64,000 bases of DNA, from positions 60,641-124,640 of the forward strand of contig JAHDBJ010000008.1 of NCBI GenBank assembly GCA_020630435.1, given 5' to 3'. The notes below the pieces were generated by a model. It was not told where the DNA came from and did no database searches. It saw nothing but the letters and a program-made list of their open reading frames with translations. Source of the stretch: Saprospiraceae bacterium (lineage in GTDB: Bacteria; Bacteroidota; Bacteroidia; Chitinophagales; Saprospiraceae). Both the position numbers and the translations under genes were made by a program. This document shows, one piece after another, positions 52,463 through 63,274 of the stretch. Positions within the stretch are counted from its first letter, which is position 1. Every line of letters starts with the position of its first letter.

Positions 52463-53590
52463 ATGGCTGGACTTTACATTCATATTCCTTTTTGTAAACA
52501 AGCCTGCCATTATTGTAATTTTCATTTTTCGACATCTTTAAAATATAAAGATGCTTTAATAAATGCTCTACTAAAAGAAATTGAACTACAGCAAGACTAT
52601 CTTGGTACGAGTAGTTTAGATAGTATTTATTTAGGTGGCGGCACCCCATCTTTGTTGACAAGAATAGAGTTAGAAAAAATTTTTAATAAAATAAATGAAT
52701 ACTATACAATACATACACCTACCGAAATCACTCTTGAGTGTAACCCTGACGATTTAGATCTTGAGAAATTATCTATTTTAAGAGATACTGCCATTAATCG
52801 ATTAAGTATTGGTGTTCAATCTTTTTTTGATGAAGATCTAAGTATTATGAATAGGGCACATAATCAAAAACAAGCTCATACAAGTATTGAAAATGCTATA
52901 AAATATGGATTTGAAAATCTTACTATAGATTTGATGTATGGATTACCCAATCTTACAAACGAAAAATGGGAAAAAAACTTAGCTTTTACATTCGATTATA
53001 ACATTCCTCATATCTCTTGCTACAGTCTTACTGTTGAAGAAGGAACAGCACTTCAACATTTCGTTAAAAATAAAAAAATTAAAATTTTAACAGAAGAAAC
53101 TACTGCACATCAATTTGAACTACTAATGGCTGCTTGTAAAGCCAATGATTATATCCACTATGAGATTTCTAATTTTGCAAAACAGGGAAGATTTGCAATT
53201 CACAATAGTAATTATTGGAAAAGCAAAAAATATTTAGGGATAGGCCCTTCTGCACATTCCTATAATGGACATAGCCGTCAATGGAATATTAATAACAATG
53301 CATTATATATAAATGCATTAAAAGAATCGAAACTTCCCTTTACTAAAGAAAACCTTAGTAAAGCACAACAATATAATGAATATATCCTTACTTCTTTGAG
53401 AACAATTTGGGGTTGTAACATAGAAAAAATCAGAAAATTAGCCCCTTCATATGAACCATTTTTTCTAAAAATGAGCAATCCCTACATTTCTAAAGGTTTG
53501 ATTTTGAAAAAAGGTGATAACTATGTCTTAAGCCCTGAAGGAAAGCTTCTATCAGATAGTATTGCGTTGGATTTATTTTTGGATGAATAA
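52463..53590 (+). CDS. hemW: HemW-like radical SAM protein
   Basis: A 375-residue radical SAM enzyme. The 4Fe-4S cluster site is C11-X3-C15-X2-C18 in 'PFCKQACHYCNF', preceded by 'AGLYIHIP', which is the HemW opening. 'YLGGGTPSLL' is the SAM-binding strand. The C-terminal 'GIGPSAHSYNGHSRQWN' and 'RTIWGCNI' match the HemW domain. HemW binds haem and delivers it to membrane proteins; older annotation calls it oxygen-independent coproporphyrinogen oxidase. The third Cys is followed by Asn-Phe, as in HemW rather than HemN (inference). It follows mlaF by 83 bp. Confidence 0.93.
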   Translation: MAGLYIHIPFCKQACHYCNFHFSTSLKYKDALINALLKEIELQQDYLGTSSLDSIYLGGGTPSLLTRIELEKIFNKINEYYTIHTPTEITLECNPDDLDLEKLSILRDTAINRLSIGVQSFFDEDLSIMNRAHNQKQAHTSIENAIKYGFENLTIDLMYGLPNLTNEKWEKNLAFTFDYNIPHISCYSLTVEEGTALQHFVKNKKIKILTEETTAHQFELLMAACKANDYIHYEISNFAKQGRFAIHNSNYWKSKKYLGIGPSAHSYNGHSRQWNINNNALYINALKESKLPFTKENLSKAQQYNEYILTSLRTIWGCNIEKIRKLAPSYEPFFLKMSNPYISKGLILKKGDNYVLSPEGKLLSDSIALDLFLDE

Positions 53591-54098
53591 GAACATTGTG
53601 TCGAAATTTAAATTTAAAATAAATGTCAATTGCCAAAACTCAGATATTGTGACGTTATGATTTTTTTACACAATATTTTATTAAAAAAAATTTCCATAGC
53701 TGAATTATATGTAATTCACTTATTATCAAAATAATATATCTTTATTAAATTATTGATGTATTTTTTTAGCCTAAATTTGGTATAAAAATTGTTACAATAT
53801 ACATGAATATTTAACCATACCTTGAAAATGTCATCCATGGCATTTTTCATTCTATCATTATATAATATACATAACTATACCTAAGGGATAGATAAACTAA
53901 TATTTATTCTGTTTGCTATTGTGCATTTTATGATTCACAATATATAAGGTAGATACTCCATTTGCTTTTTATGGAAATAAGAGGGAACTATAATAAAGCA
54001 AGGCATTTATCTATATAGGCAGGATAAATTAAAAACATAAAAACTAATTCTAAAGTTTGGTATTTAATTTATTGAATCTTTTAAAAAAAAATGAAATT
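53591..54098. other. 508-bp intergenic region with a weak hairpin and a promoter motif
   Basis: A 10-bp stem with one mismatch (53825-53834 with 53837-53846) is followed by T's and could be a terminator, though it lies 230 bp after hemW. TAAATTTG at 53772-53779 fits the -7 element, with a TTG 16 bases upstream; it would give a leader of more than 300 bases for the next gene. No small frame looked convincing. Confidence 0.35.
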
Positions 54099-55166
54099 AT
54101 GAGAAGATCATTTACTTATCCTCCATCTAAAAACACCACGTTAAAATCTATATTTAGTAGTATTTTTACATTTATTTTAGTTTTATTTTCAGCAAGTGCA
54201 TTCGCACAATTGTGTCCTGAAAACCCTTTCCAAATAGAAGTTGATCCAACCAATTCATCAAAGTGTAGAGTTATTTTTACTTTCCCGACAGGGCAATTAC
54301 CAGAGATTGGTTGTGATCTAATCACAACACCTGCTCCTGGTAGTGATGCTACATTTAATGGTGAAATTACTTACTTTAGCACTACTGATCTTTTTGGAAC
54401 TACTGTATCTTATGACAATAGCATTGCTTCTGGTTGTACCGGTCCTGTAGCAAAACTACAATACCATCCAACAATTCCTAATGCTATAATGACTGTATAT
54501 GCTCCACAATTCTGCAACTATAGTGTATTTGAAACAATAGAAGTAGAAATTGGAAATACCAATAGTGGCTCAACAGAAACTTGTACCATTTCGAATCCTT
54601 CTTTCCCTGTAGAATGGGTATCATTTGATGGTTTTATGAATAGTGATAGAACCATAGATTTGGAATGGGTTGTTGCTACACAATTAAACAATAGTCACTT
54701 TGAAGTACAATATAGCAGAGATGGAGAAGATTATAGAGTAATCGATATTGTAAAAGGTAGTGGCACGACAAGTGATATGGAAGTATTTGTCTATACCCAT
54801 AACACGCCAAGTTATGGTAAAAACTACTATCGTTTGAAGCAAATAGATTTTGATGGCGTTTATGAATATTCTGAAATTGTAACTGTTAATTTTGAATCCG
54901 AAAGGGTTGCAAATGTTTTTCCTAATGTCTTATTTGGAGATCAAATAATGCTAGAATTAAACAGTGAAGTTGATGGGACAGAAATCGATATATCCATTGT
55001 AAGTATGAATGGGTTTGTTCATCAAACAGAACGGGTAATCGTGGATCAAGGTTTATTTTTACACCAAATTAACCTACCAAGATTATCACGAGGAATGTAC
55101 ATCGTATATGTTCATACCGCTGACAAGCCATTAGAACATTATAAGATTATAAAGATGTTGGATTAA
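54099..55166 (+). CDS. T9SS-exported protein of unknown function
   Basis: A 355-residue secreted protein. The start at 54099 opens a long signal peptide ('KSIFSSIFTFILVLFSASAFAQ'); the in-frame ATG at 54057 gives a worse leader. The N-terminal half has four to six cysteines spaced as in disulfide-bonded beta domains ('CPENPF', 'SSKCRVIF', 'EIGCDL', 'ASGCTGPV', 'QFCNYSVF', 'TETCTIS'). It then has the common linker domain 'LEWVVATQLNNSHFEVQYSRDGEDYRVIDIVKGSGTT...YYRLKQIDFDGVYEYSEIV' and a type A sorting domain ending 'GMYIVYVHTADKPLEHYKIIKML'. Role unknown; surface or secreted. Confidence 0.85.
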   Translation: MRRSFTYPPSKNTTLKSIFSSIFTFILVLFSASAFAQLCPENPFQIEVDPTNSSKCRVIFTFPTGQLPEIGCDLITTPAPGSDATFNGEITYFSTTDLFGTTVSYDNSIASGCTGPVAKLQYHPTIPNAIMTVYAPQFCNYSVFETIEVEIGNTNSGSTETCTISNPSFPVEWVSFDGFMNSDRTIDLEWVVATQLNNSHFEVQYSRDGEDYRVIDIVKGSGTTSDMEVFVYTHNTPSYGKNYYRLKQIDFDGVYEYSEIVTVNFESERVANVFPNVLFGDQIMLELNSEVDGTEIDISIVSMNGFVHQTERVIVDQGLFLHQINLPRLSRGMYIVYVHTADKPLEHYKIIKMLD

Positions 55167-55198
55167 ACATCGAAATATATCTAAAACCGTTTTATAAG

Positions 55199-55227
55199 AA
55201 ACCTCCTATGATACTCGTAGGAGGTTT
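55199..55227. terminator. Bidirectional terminator between the T9SS gene and mnmA
   Basis: A 10-bp stem (55199-55208 with 55218-55227), extended by two inner pairs, followed by a T-run on the plus strand. It sits between convergent stop codons. Confidence 0.85.
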
Positions 55228-55254
55228 TTTAAAATACATATTTTTAATATTGTC

Positions 55255-56349
55255 TTATAGGCTACCATGAATAATTCCACCTCCTACAACGTCATCGCCT
55301 TCATAAAAAACGGCTGACTGCCCTGGTGCTACTCCTGAAACATTTGCATAAAATTGGGCTTCTATTTTCCCATCTTTGTTTTGCAACTGGGCAAGTGTAC
55401 CAGGACTATTATAACGAATTTGAGTGATCGTTTCTATCCCATCAGGAATAGAAGCATATTTCATAGAATTTATCTGCCCTACCGTCATCCCATTCCGTAA
55501 AAGGTCATCCACTTCTCCTAGTACAACTGTGTTTGACTCTGGGCGGATTTCAGTTACATACATTGGCTTTCCAAAAGCTGCACCTAGTCCTTTTCGTTGT
55601 CCAATAGTATAAAAAGGATAACCTGAATGTTTGCCTATAATCTCTCCCTGAGTATTGATAAAGTCTCCTCCATCTACACGTTCTTCAAGTCCTTCTACAC
55701 GACGCTTTAGAAAACCTCGATAGTCATTATCTGGAACAAAGCATATTTCATAACTTTCTCCTTTTTTTGATAATTCAGTAAATCCCCAATCATAAGCCAT
55801 CTGACGTACTTCAGGCTTTGTATATTCTCCTAGAGGAAAACGACTTCGGTTCAAACACTCTTGGCTAAGTCCCCATAAAACATAGGATTGATCTTTATGC
55901 CTATCTTTACTCTTGGTGACATACTTTCTATTTTCTAGTTCATTAATAATAGCATAATGCCCTGTAGCAATAAATTCACAATCTAAGGCATCTGCTCTTT
56001 TTAATAATGAATTCCACTTGATATGTGTATTACATAAAACACAAGGATTAGGTGTTCTACCAGCTAAGTATTCATCTACAAAATTATCAATCACATAATC
56101 ACCAAATTCTTCACGAATATCTACGATAAAATGGTGGAAGCCCATTTGAACCGATACTTCTCTAGCATCATTAATAGAATCTAGGCTACAGCATCCCGTT
56201 TCTTTACCACCTCCTCCTGAATTTGCATAATCCCATGTTTTCATTGTGATGCCTATCACTTCGTATCCTTCATTATGGAGCATCACGGCTGCTACGGTAC
56301 TATCAATACCTCCGCTCATTGCCACCAATACTCTTCCATGCTTACTCAT
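55255..56349 (-). CDS. mnmA: tRNA 2-thiouridine(34) synthase MnmA
   Basis: A 364-residue enzyme that adds sulfur to the wobble uridine of tRNA-Lys, -Glu and -Gln. The PP-loop is 'SGGIDS' at 12-17. The catalytic Cys pair is C102 in 'RTPNPCVLCN' and C202 in 'SYEICFVPD'. 'FIATGHYAII' and 'GLGAAFGKPMYVTEI' are further landmarks. The 'CCSLDSINDAREV' stretch matches the bacterial family. It may be co-transcribed with nothing else here; the SDR gene lies 90 bp upstream on the same strand. Confidence 0.97.
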   Translation of the reverse strand: MSKHGRVLVAMSGGIDSTVAAVMLHNEGYEVIGITMKTWDYANSGGGGKETGCCSLDSINDAREVSVQMGFHHFIVDIREEFGDYVIDNFVDEYLAGRTPNPCVLCNTHIKWNSLLKRADALDCEFIATGHYAIINELENRKYVTKSKDRHKDQSYVLWGLSQECLNRSRFPLGEYTKPEVRQMAYDWGFTELSKKGESYEICFVPDNDYRGFLKRRVEGLEERVDGGDFINTQGEIIGKHSGYPFYTIGQRKGLGAAFGKPMYVTEIRPESNTVVLGEVDDLLRNGMTVGQINSMKYASIPDGIETITQIRYNSPGTLAQLQNKDGKIEAQFYANVSGVAPGQSAVFYEGDDVVGGGIIHGSL

Positions 56350-56439
56350 TATTCCTTTTATTTTTTAAATAATATTTAAAACTACAAATTTTGATTCGCT
56401 AAAGTTCAATACAAAAGGCTACATTATATTTTGTGCTAC

Positions 56440-57225
56440 TTAAGATTTACTTACTTCTTGCATTTTCCTAATTTGAGTTAGAATTATCTTTTTCGGGGTA
56501 ATTGGAATTGCGGATAACATCAGCCTTTGCGTAAATGTCAGTCCCGATAAAACATCTAGTTTTCCTTTCAACATACCATTATACCCATCCAAGGCAACTG
56601 TCCTCGCTGAAAATGTATTTTTAAAAACATCTGTTTTATCCATGCCAGAAGTTGCTGCAAATTCAGTCTCTGTTGCTCCAGGCAGCAAAGCAGTAACTGT
56701 TATTTTAGTATCATGTAATTCCTCTGCTAGTGCATTACTAAATGATGTAACATAGGCTTTGGTCGCATAGTAGACCGCTTGTAGAGGTCCAGGTAGAAGA
56801 CTCGCTGTTGATGATACATTTAGGATTTTCCCCCTATCCTTTTTTATAAAATCGGGTAGAAAAAATCGAGTCAAGGCTGTAAGTGCAACAATGTTCAGAT
56901 TAATCATCGCTAAATCCGTTGACCATTCTCGTTCGTGAAACTTACCTCTCCCACCAAAACCTGCATTGTTGATCAAGTATTCAATATCAAGTCCCATTTG
57001 TTTTACTTCGTCATACACTTCTTTAGGAGCATCTGCTAGGGTTAGATCTTTTACAATAACTTTTACTTGAATTTTATGTTTTTGTTCTAATTCTAACCTA
57101 AGTGATTCTAGTTTATCTGCTCTCCTTGCAATAATAACTAGATCCCCCCCTTTTTCAGCATGAATACAAGCAAGTTCTTTACCGATTCCACTGCTCGCTC
57201 CTGTAATAAGTGCAATGTTTTTCAT
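56440..57225 (-). CDS. Short-chain dehydrogenase/reductase (SDR)
   Basis: A 261-residue classical SDR. It has cofactor loop 'TGASSGIGKELACIHA', 'INNAGFGGRGKF', catalytic serine strand 'GKILNVSSTASLLPG', and Y-x-x-x-K in 'AVYYATKAYVTSFSNALAEEL'. This looks like the DltE/YqjQ-like subgroup ('LAEELHDTKITVTALLPGATETEF'). Substrate unknown. It starts 21 bp after the stop of the FMN/FAD reductase gene on the same strand, so the two are probably co-transcribed. Confidence 0.93.
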   Translation of the reverse strand: MKNIALITGASSGIGKELACIHAEKGGDLVIIARRADKLESLRLELEQKHKIQVKVIVKDLTLADAPKEVYDEVKQMGLDIEYLINNAGFGGRGKFHEREWSTDLAMINLNIVALTALTRFFLPDFIKKDRGKILNVSSTASLLPGPLQAVYYATKAYVTSFSNALAEELHDTKITVTALLPGATETEFAATSGMDKTDVFKNTFSARTVALDGYNGMLKGKLDVLSGLTFTQRLMLSAIPITPKKIILTQIRKMQEVSKS

Positions 57226-57246
57226 TTACATTTTTATTTAATAGTC

Positions 57247-59425
<2,179 letters not shown>

Positions 59426-59463
59426 ATTTATTTTACTATCGTAATGATTCAAACCCTATTTGG

Positions 59464-61611
59464 TTAGTTTCTTTTGCCATTACGTTCTGGTCTAGGCATC
59501 AATGCTTTTCTTGATAATCGATATTTTCCTGATTTAGGATCAATACCAATTAGCTTTACCTTAACCATATCTCCTTCTTTTAAATGATCTTCAACCCTAT
59601 TGATTTTAGAATGAGAAATTTCAGAAATATGGAGTAAACCAGATTTACCTGGAAGGAAATCTGCAAAAACTCCATAGGCTTGTACTTTTACTACTTTAGC
59701 ATCAAATACATCACCAACTACTGGAGTATAAGCAATAGCTTTAATTCTAGACAATGCACTATCAATTGAATCTTTATTAGAACTTGCAATATTAACAATA
59801 CCATGTTCGCCCACTTCTTCAATATTAATAACAGCCCCTGTTTCTTTTTGAATTTCTTGGATAACTTTTCCACCAGGTCCAATAACTGCTCCGATGAAAC
59901 TCTTATCGATTTTTATTTCAACTATTCTAGGAGCATGTGGTTTTAAGTCTTCTCTAGGAGTTTCTATACTCTTCTTCATTTCGTTCAGTATATGAATACG
60001 TCCTTCTTTAGCTTGCATTAGAGCTTCTTCCAAGAGTTCATAAGATAGACCATCGATTTTAATATCCATTTGACAAGCACAAATCCCTTCTTCTGTACCT
60101 GTAACTTTGAAGTCCATATCTCCAAGTGCATCCTCGTCTCCTAGAATATCGGTTAATACAGCATTGCGTTCTCCATCTGATATTAGCCCCATTGCTACTC
60201 CAGAAACGTGCGATTTGATCTGAATACCTGCATCCATCAATGCTAGAGAACCTGCACACACTGTAGCCATAGAAGAAGAACCATTCGATTCTAAAATATC
60301 AGAAACCAAGCGAATCGTATGAACAGAATCCTCTGGCAACACTTTTTTCAAAGAACGCCCTGCAAGATTAGCATGTCCCACCTCTCGACGACCAGGCCCT
60401 CTCATTGGCTTTGTTTCTCCTACTGATAATGCTGGGAAGTTGTAATGTAGAATAAAATTTTCGTGATACGTATTTAAAGCATTGTCTTGCATTAATTCAT
60501 CTAACTTCGTTCCTAATGTCAATGAAGTTAGAGCCTGTGTTTCTCCTCTGTTAAAGATAGCAGAGCCATGTGTAGAAGGTAAATAGTCGATTTCCGTCCA
60601 TATTGGTCGGACTTCATCGTACTTTCGACCATCAAGTCTAACTTGCTCAGAAAGAACCATTTCTCTAATCGTCTCCTTCTTTATTTTGCCTAAATATTCT
60701 TTAATTTCTCCACCTCGTTCTTCCATAAATTCTTCACCATGTTTTTCAAGCATAGCTTCTGTAATACCTTCAATCGCAGCTTCAAATTTTTTCTTTCTAG
60801 ACTTTTTATCCAAAGCTCCTTTCGCTACTTCTAAGAATTTATCTACTGAGAGTCCTTTTAATTCTGTGATTAATACCTCATCTTCTTCTGCTATCTCATA
60901 TTCTCTTTTTATTGCTTTATCACCTACTAACTTTGCCAATTCTAACTGAGCATCACATTGAACTTTTATGGCTTCATGTCCTATTTTTATGGCTTCGATA
61001 AGATCTCTTTCTGAACACTCATCTGCTTCACCTTCTACCATCATAATATTTTCCTTAGTCGCAGCAAGGATAATATCAAGATCAGCTTTTTCTAATTCAG
61101 ACTTTTTAGGATTAATAACGAATTCACCATCAATTCGAGCAACTCTAACTTCAGAAATAGGCCCTTCGAATGGAATATCTGAAACGGTTAATGCTGCAGA
61201 AGCAGCTAGTGCTGCATAAGCATCTGGTAATGTTTCAAGTTCACCAGAAATCAGGTTGATAATAATTTGTGTATCAAATAGATAACCTTTTGGAAAAAGT
61301 GGGCGAATTGGTCTATCCACTAACCTCGAAATTAATATTTCAGAATCAGTCAGTCTTGCTTCTCTTCTAAAAAAATTACCTGGAATACGTCCAGCTGCTG
61401 CAAATTTTTCTTGATAATCTACAGACAACGGAAAAAACGACTGCCCTTCTCTTGCGGTATAACTAGATACAGCAGATGCAAAAAGCATTGTTTTTCCAAT
61501 CTTAACAACTACTGAGCCATGTGCTTGAGTTGCTAATTTCCCTGTTTCAATAACAACAGGTGTGCCATCAGGCAAATTAAATGTTACGCTTAAAGGAATC
61601 TGTTTCCCCAT
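59464..61611 (-). CDS. pnp: Polyribonucleotide nucleotidyltransferase (PNPase)
   Basis: A 715-residue 3'-to-5' phosphorolytic RNase, trimeric and part of RNA degradation. Two RNase PH domains are present (about 10-230 and 325-550), with 'FFPLSVDYQEKFAAAGRIPGNFFRREAR' and 'GRREVGHANLAGRSLKKVLP' as phosphate- and RNA-binding segments. The KH domain has 'FIGAVIGPGGKVIQEIQKETG' and the S1 domain 'GDVFDAKVVKVQAYGVFADFLPGKSGLLHISEIS'. Its place just downstream of rpsO is the same as in most bacteria. The start at 61611 is normal for the family. Confidence 0.98.
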   Translation of the reverse strand: MGKQIPLSVTFNLPDGTPVVIETGKLATQAHGSVVVKIGKTMLFASAVSSYTAREGQSFFPLSVDYQEKFAAAGRIPGNFFRREARLTDSEILISRLVDRPIRPLFPKGYLFDTQIIINLISGELETLPDAYAALAASAALTVSDIPFEGPISEVRVARIDGEFVINPKKSELEKADLDIILAATKENIMMVEGEADECSERDLIEAIKIGHEAIKVQCDAQLELAKLVGDKAIKREYEIAEEDEVLITELKGLSVDKFLEVAKGALDKKSRKKKFEAAIEGITEAMLEKHGEEFMEERGGEIKEYLGKIKKETIREMVLSEQVRLDGRKYDEVRPIWTEIDYLPSTHGSAIFNRGETQALTSLTLGTKLDELMQDNALNTYHENFILHYNFPALSVGETKPMRGPGRREVGHANLAGRSLKKVLPEDSVHTIRLVSDILESNGSSSMATVCAGSLALMDAGIQIKSHVSGVAMGLISDGERNAVLTDILGDEDALGDMDFKVTGTEEGICACQMDIKIDGLSYELLEEALMQAKEGRIHILNEMKKSIETPREDLKPHAPRIVEIKIDKSFIGAVIGPGGKVIQEIQKETGAVINIEEVGEHGIVNIASSNKDSIDSALSRIKAIAYTPVVGDVFDAKVVKVQAYGVFADFLPGKSGLLHISEISHSKINRVEDHLKEGDMVKVKLIGIDPKSGKYRLSRKALMPRPERNGKRN

Positions 61612-61976
61612 TTTTTTTCTTGATTTATTATATATATTGTTATTTTATTCTAATTGGATTTATTCAAAAACTATTCATTTTGATAAGAAAATTAGTATTT
61701 GAATAATATGACTTGAGTATACAAGCAGTTTGGGTTTACCTTATAGGCTATGATAAAAGAATATAAACCGATAAGAGAGTGTAAAAGGAATGCAAGAATG
61801 ATTGTTAAGTGTGGTTTCAAACCATTTCTTAGGAAGAATATCAATAAGTTTAAGCGTGTGGTTGATAAGATCTTACCTAAAGTAATTATCATTTTATACC
61901 TCAAAAAAACTCGTCACCATTGTGCCGATAAAAGAAGAAAAGTGTTTTGCAATAATGCAAAACACTTGACTTAGTT
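61612..61976. other. rpsO-pnp intergenic region
   Basis: This 365-bp stretch holds the rpsO terminator at its rpsO side. The rest (61620-61930) is not AT-runs but has no frame I can support: the open frames on each strand have no family features and face each other. It must also contain the pnp promoter or leader; no TAnnTTTG motif with a good spacer was found. PNPase leaders are often processed by RNase III in other bacteria, but I saw no long stem here. Confidence 0.4.
61940..61967 (-). terminator. Terminator of rpsO
   Basis: A 12-bp perfect stem (61940-61951 with 61956-61967) with a 4-base loop and purine-rich (A) left side giving T's on the minus strand. It begins 10 bp after the rpsO stop. 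Confidence 0.85.
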
Positions 61977-62252
61977 TTATTTTCTGATACCTAATTTTTG
62001 AATAAGATTACGGTATCCTTCCAAATCTATTTTAGCTAGATAATTCAGCTTTCGTCTTCTTTTACCTACTAATGTTAAGAGTGATCTTCTACAAGAATGA
62101 TCTTTTTTATTTGTCTTAAGGTGTTCGGAAAGACTTTGAATACGGTAAGTAAAAAGAGCAATCTGAGCTTTGATTGAGCCGGTGTTCTGTTCACTACCTC
62201 CATACTCTTTAAAAATTTCTTCTTTTTTTTCTTTTGTTAAATAAACTGCCAT
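61977..62252 (-). CDS. rpsO: 30S ribosomal protein S15
   Basis: A 91-residue ribosomal protein binding the central domain of 16S rRNA. It has the family pattern '[49 protein letters not shown]'. The two residues before the usual start and the C-terminal '[12 protein letters not shown]' are ordinary. In E. coli it is followed by pnp, and the same order is kept here, though a terminator separates the two genes. A Bacteroidota-type promoter lies about 60 bp upstream. Confidence 0.97.
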   Translation of the reverse strand: MAVYLTKEKKEEIFKEYGGSEQNTGSIKAQIALFTYRIQSLSEHLKTNKKDHSCRRSLLTLVGKRRRKLNYLAKIDLEGYRNLIQKLGIRK

Positions 62253-62310
62253 TTTTTAAATAAAATTAAGTTACCAATGATTGATTACGAAAATCAAAAT
62301 TTAGCGAGGG

Positions 62311-62343
62311 CAAAGATAGGTATTTATTGTAGATTATTTACAA
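62311..62343 (-). promoter_or_regulatory. Likely promoter of rpsO
   Basis: On the minus strand TTG (62343-62341) is followed after 22 bases by TATCTTTG (62318-62311), which matches TAnnTTTG. The start codon is 58 bases further. An 8-bp inverted repeat (62324-62331 with 62339-62346) straddles the -33 side. Confidence 0.55.
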
Positions 62344-62716
62344 TAATCCTATGATTTTTGAAAAAAGTCAACAGAATAGTATACGTTTTTCTATCGTTAA
62401 ATGGTTTATTTTGCCACACGCAAAATAAAGTGGAATAAAAAACAGCTATTTGTATTTTGATTTTAGCAAACGAAAAGTCATTTTATTAGATTAAAACAAG
62501 TATTCACCCAATAATTAAAAGCTCCAAAATTATTATTAATTCAGGTACAATGAACGGTCTTAAAATATAGTTTTAAATACAATAAAAAAATGGCGACGTA
62601 TTAATTTTTTAACTTATATTTGTGTTCTTTGTTTTATCTTCCGTCAAGTAGGACATCCAGATAAAAAAGAAACATTGCCATTTTTAAAGTGGCAAGAATT
62701 TTGCAAAAAATGTATG

Positions 62717-62875
62717 GAAGTTGTTCAAAAATAGCTTACTGGCTTCTAAAAAAGTCTTTTTGCTTCCATTTTTACTTTTTATCGCTCCATAACTGGAATT
62801 ATACCACTCCCAAAAAGTGCAATGGAAACAAAAATTCAATTTTAATAAACTCCTCAGCCATTCTTGAACAACTTC
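62717..62875. repeat. MITE-like inverted-repeat element, copy B
   Basis: This 159-bp element has perfect 12-bp terminal inverted repeats: GAAGTTGTTCAA (62717-62728) and TTGAACAACTTC (62864-62875). Pairing continues imperfectly inward (AAATAGCTTA with GAATGGCTGA). The interior folds back on itself ('cttccattttta' with 'caatggaaa'). It is very similar to copy C, about 80% by eye, except in the central loop. Confidence 0.65.
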
Positions 62876-63000
62876 ACAAATAAAAGGTGTAATTTTATAA
62901 AAAATTGGAAAATTATTTTATCAATATTTCTTAAAACTATTCCTATTTTTAAAAGAAAAAAATATCTTTATATCCATTGGCTATAGAGTATATTAATAGC

Positions 63001-63158
63001 GAAGTTGTTAAAAAATAGCTTACTGGTTTCTGAAAAAGCCTTTTTGCTTCCATTTTTACTTTTTTTTCGCTCCGTAGTTCGGCTATGCAGCTCTGAAAAA
63101 GTGGAATGGAAATAAAATTCAATTTTAATAAGTTCAGCAGCCATTCTTGAACAACTTC
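63001..63158. repeat. MITE-like inverted-repeat element, copy C
   Basis: This 158-bp element has ends GAAGTTGTTAAA (63001-63012) and TTGAACAACTTC (63147-63158), matching at 11 of 12 positions. It shares long stretches with copy B, including 'aaaatagcttactgg', 'gcttccatttttactttt' and 'aaattcaattttaataa'. The central loop CGTAGttcgGCTATG resembles the CGTAGC/GCTACG hairpin of copy A. Only 125 bp separate it from copy B, and the exporter gene starts 117 bp after it. Confidence 0.65.
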
Positions 63159-63274
63159 AACGTCTAAACATACTTAAGTAGATTTAACTACTTATAAGAA
63201 AACTAATTGTCTAATATTGTTTAAAACAATTGGGCAGACTTCAGGAGGGCAAAACGACTAATATAAATTATTCG

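Larger units (their letters stand above)
62253..63274. other. 1-kb non-coding region with two MITE-like copies
   Basis: Between rpsO and the exporter lie the rpsO promoter and two inverted-repeat elements (62717-62875 and 63001-63158). TATATTTG at 62615-62622 fits a plus-strand -7 element, without a clear -33. AGGAGGG at 63243-63249 looks like a Shine-Dalgarno but is 25 bases from the exporter ATG and no closer start codon exists. No precursor-peptide frame was convincing. Confidence 0.55.

Noticed and set aside
61750-61974. Open frame on the plus strand in the rpsO-pnp gap
   Set aside because: It runs into the rpsO terminator, has no family features and has a competing frame on the other strand.
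62689-62883. 64-codon frame between rpsO and the exporter, a possible peptide precursor
   Set aside because: It lies almost wholly inside MITE-like copy B and follows its inverted repeats, so it is a by-product of the repeat.
63243-63249. AGGAGGG as ribosome-binding site for the exporter
   Set aside because: It is 25 bases from the ATG, no nearer start codon exists in frame, and Bacteroidota rarely use Shine-Dalgarno sequences.
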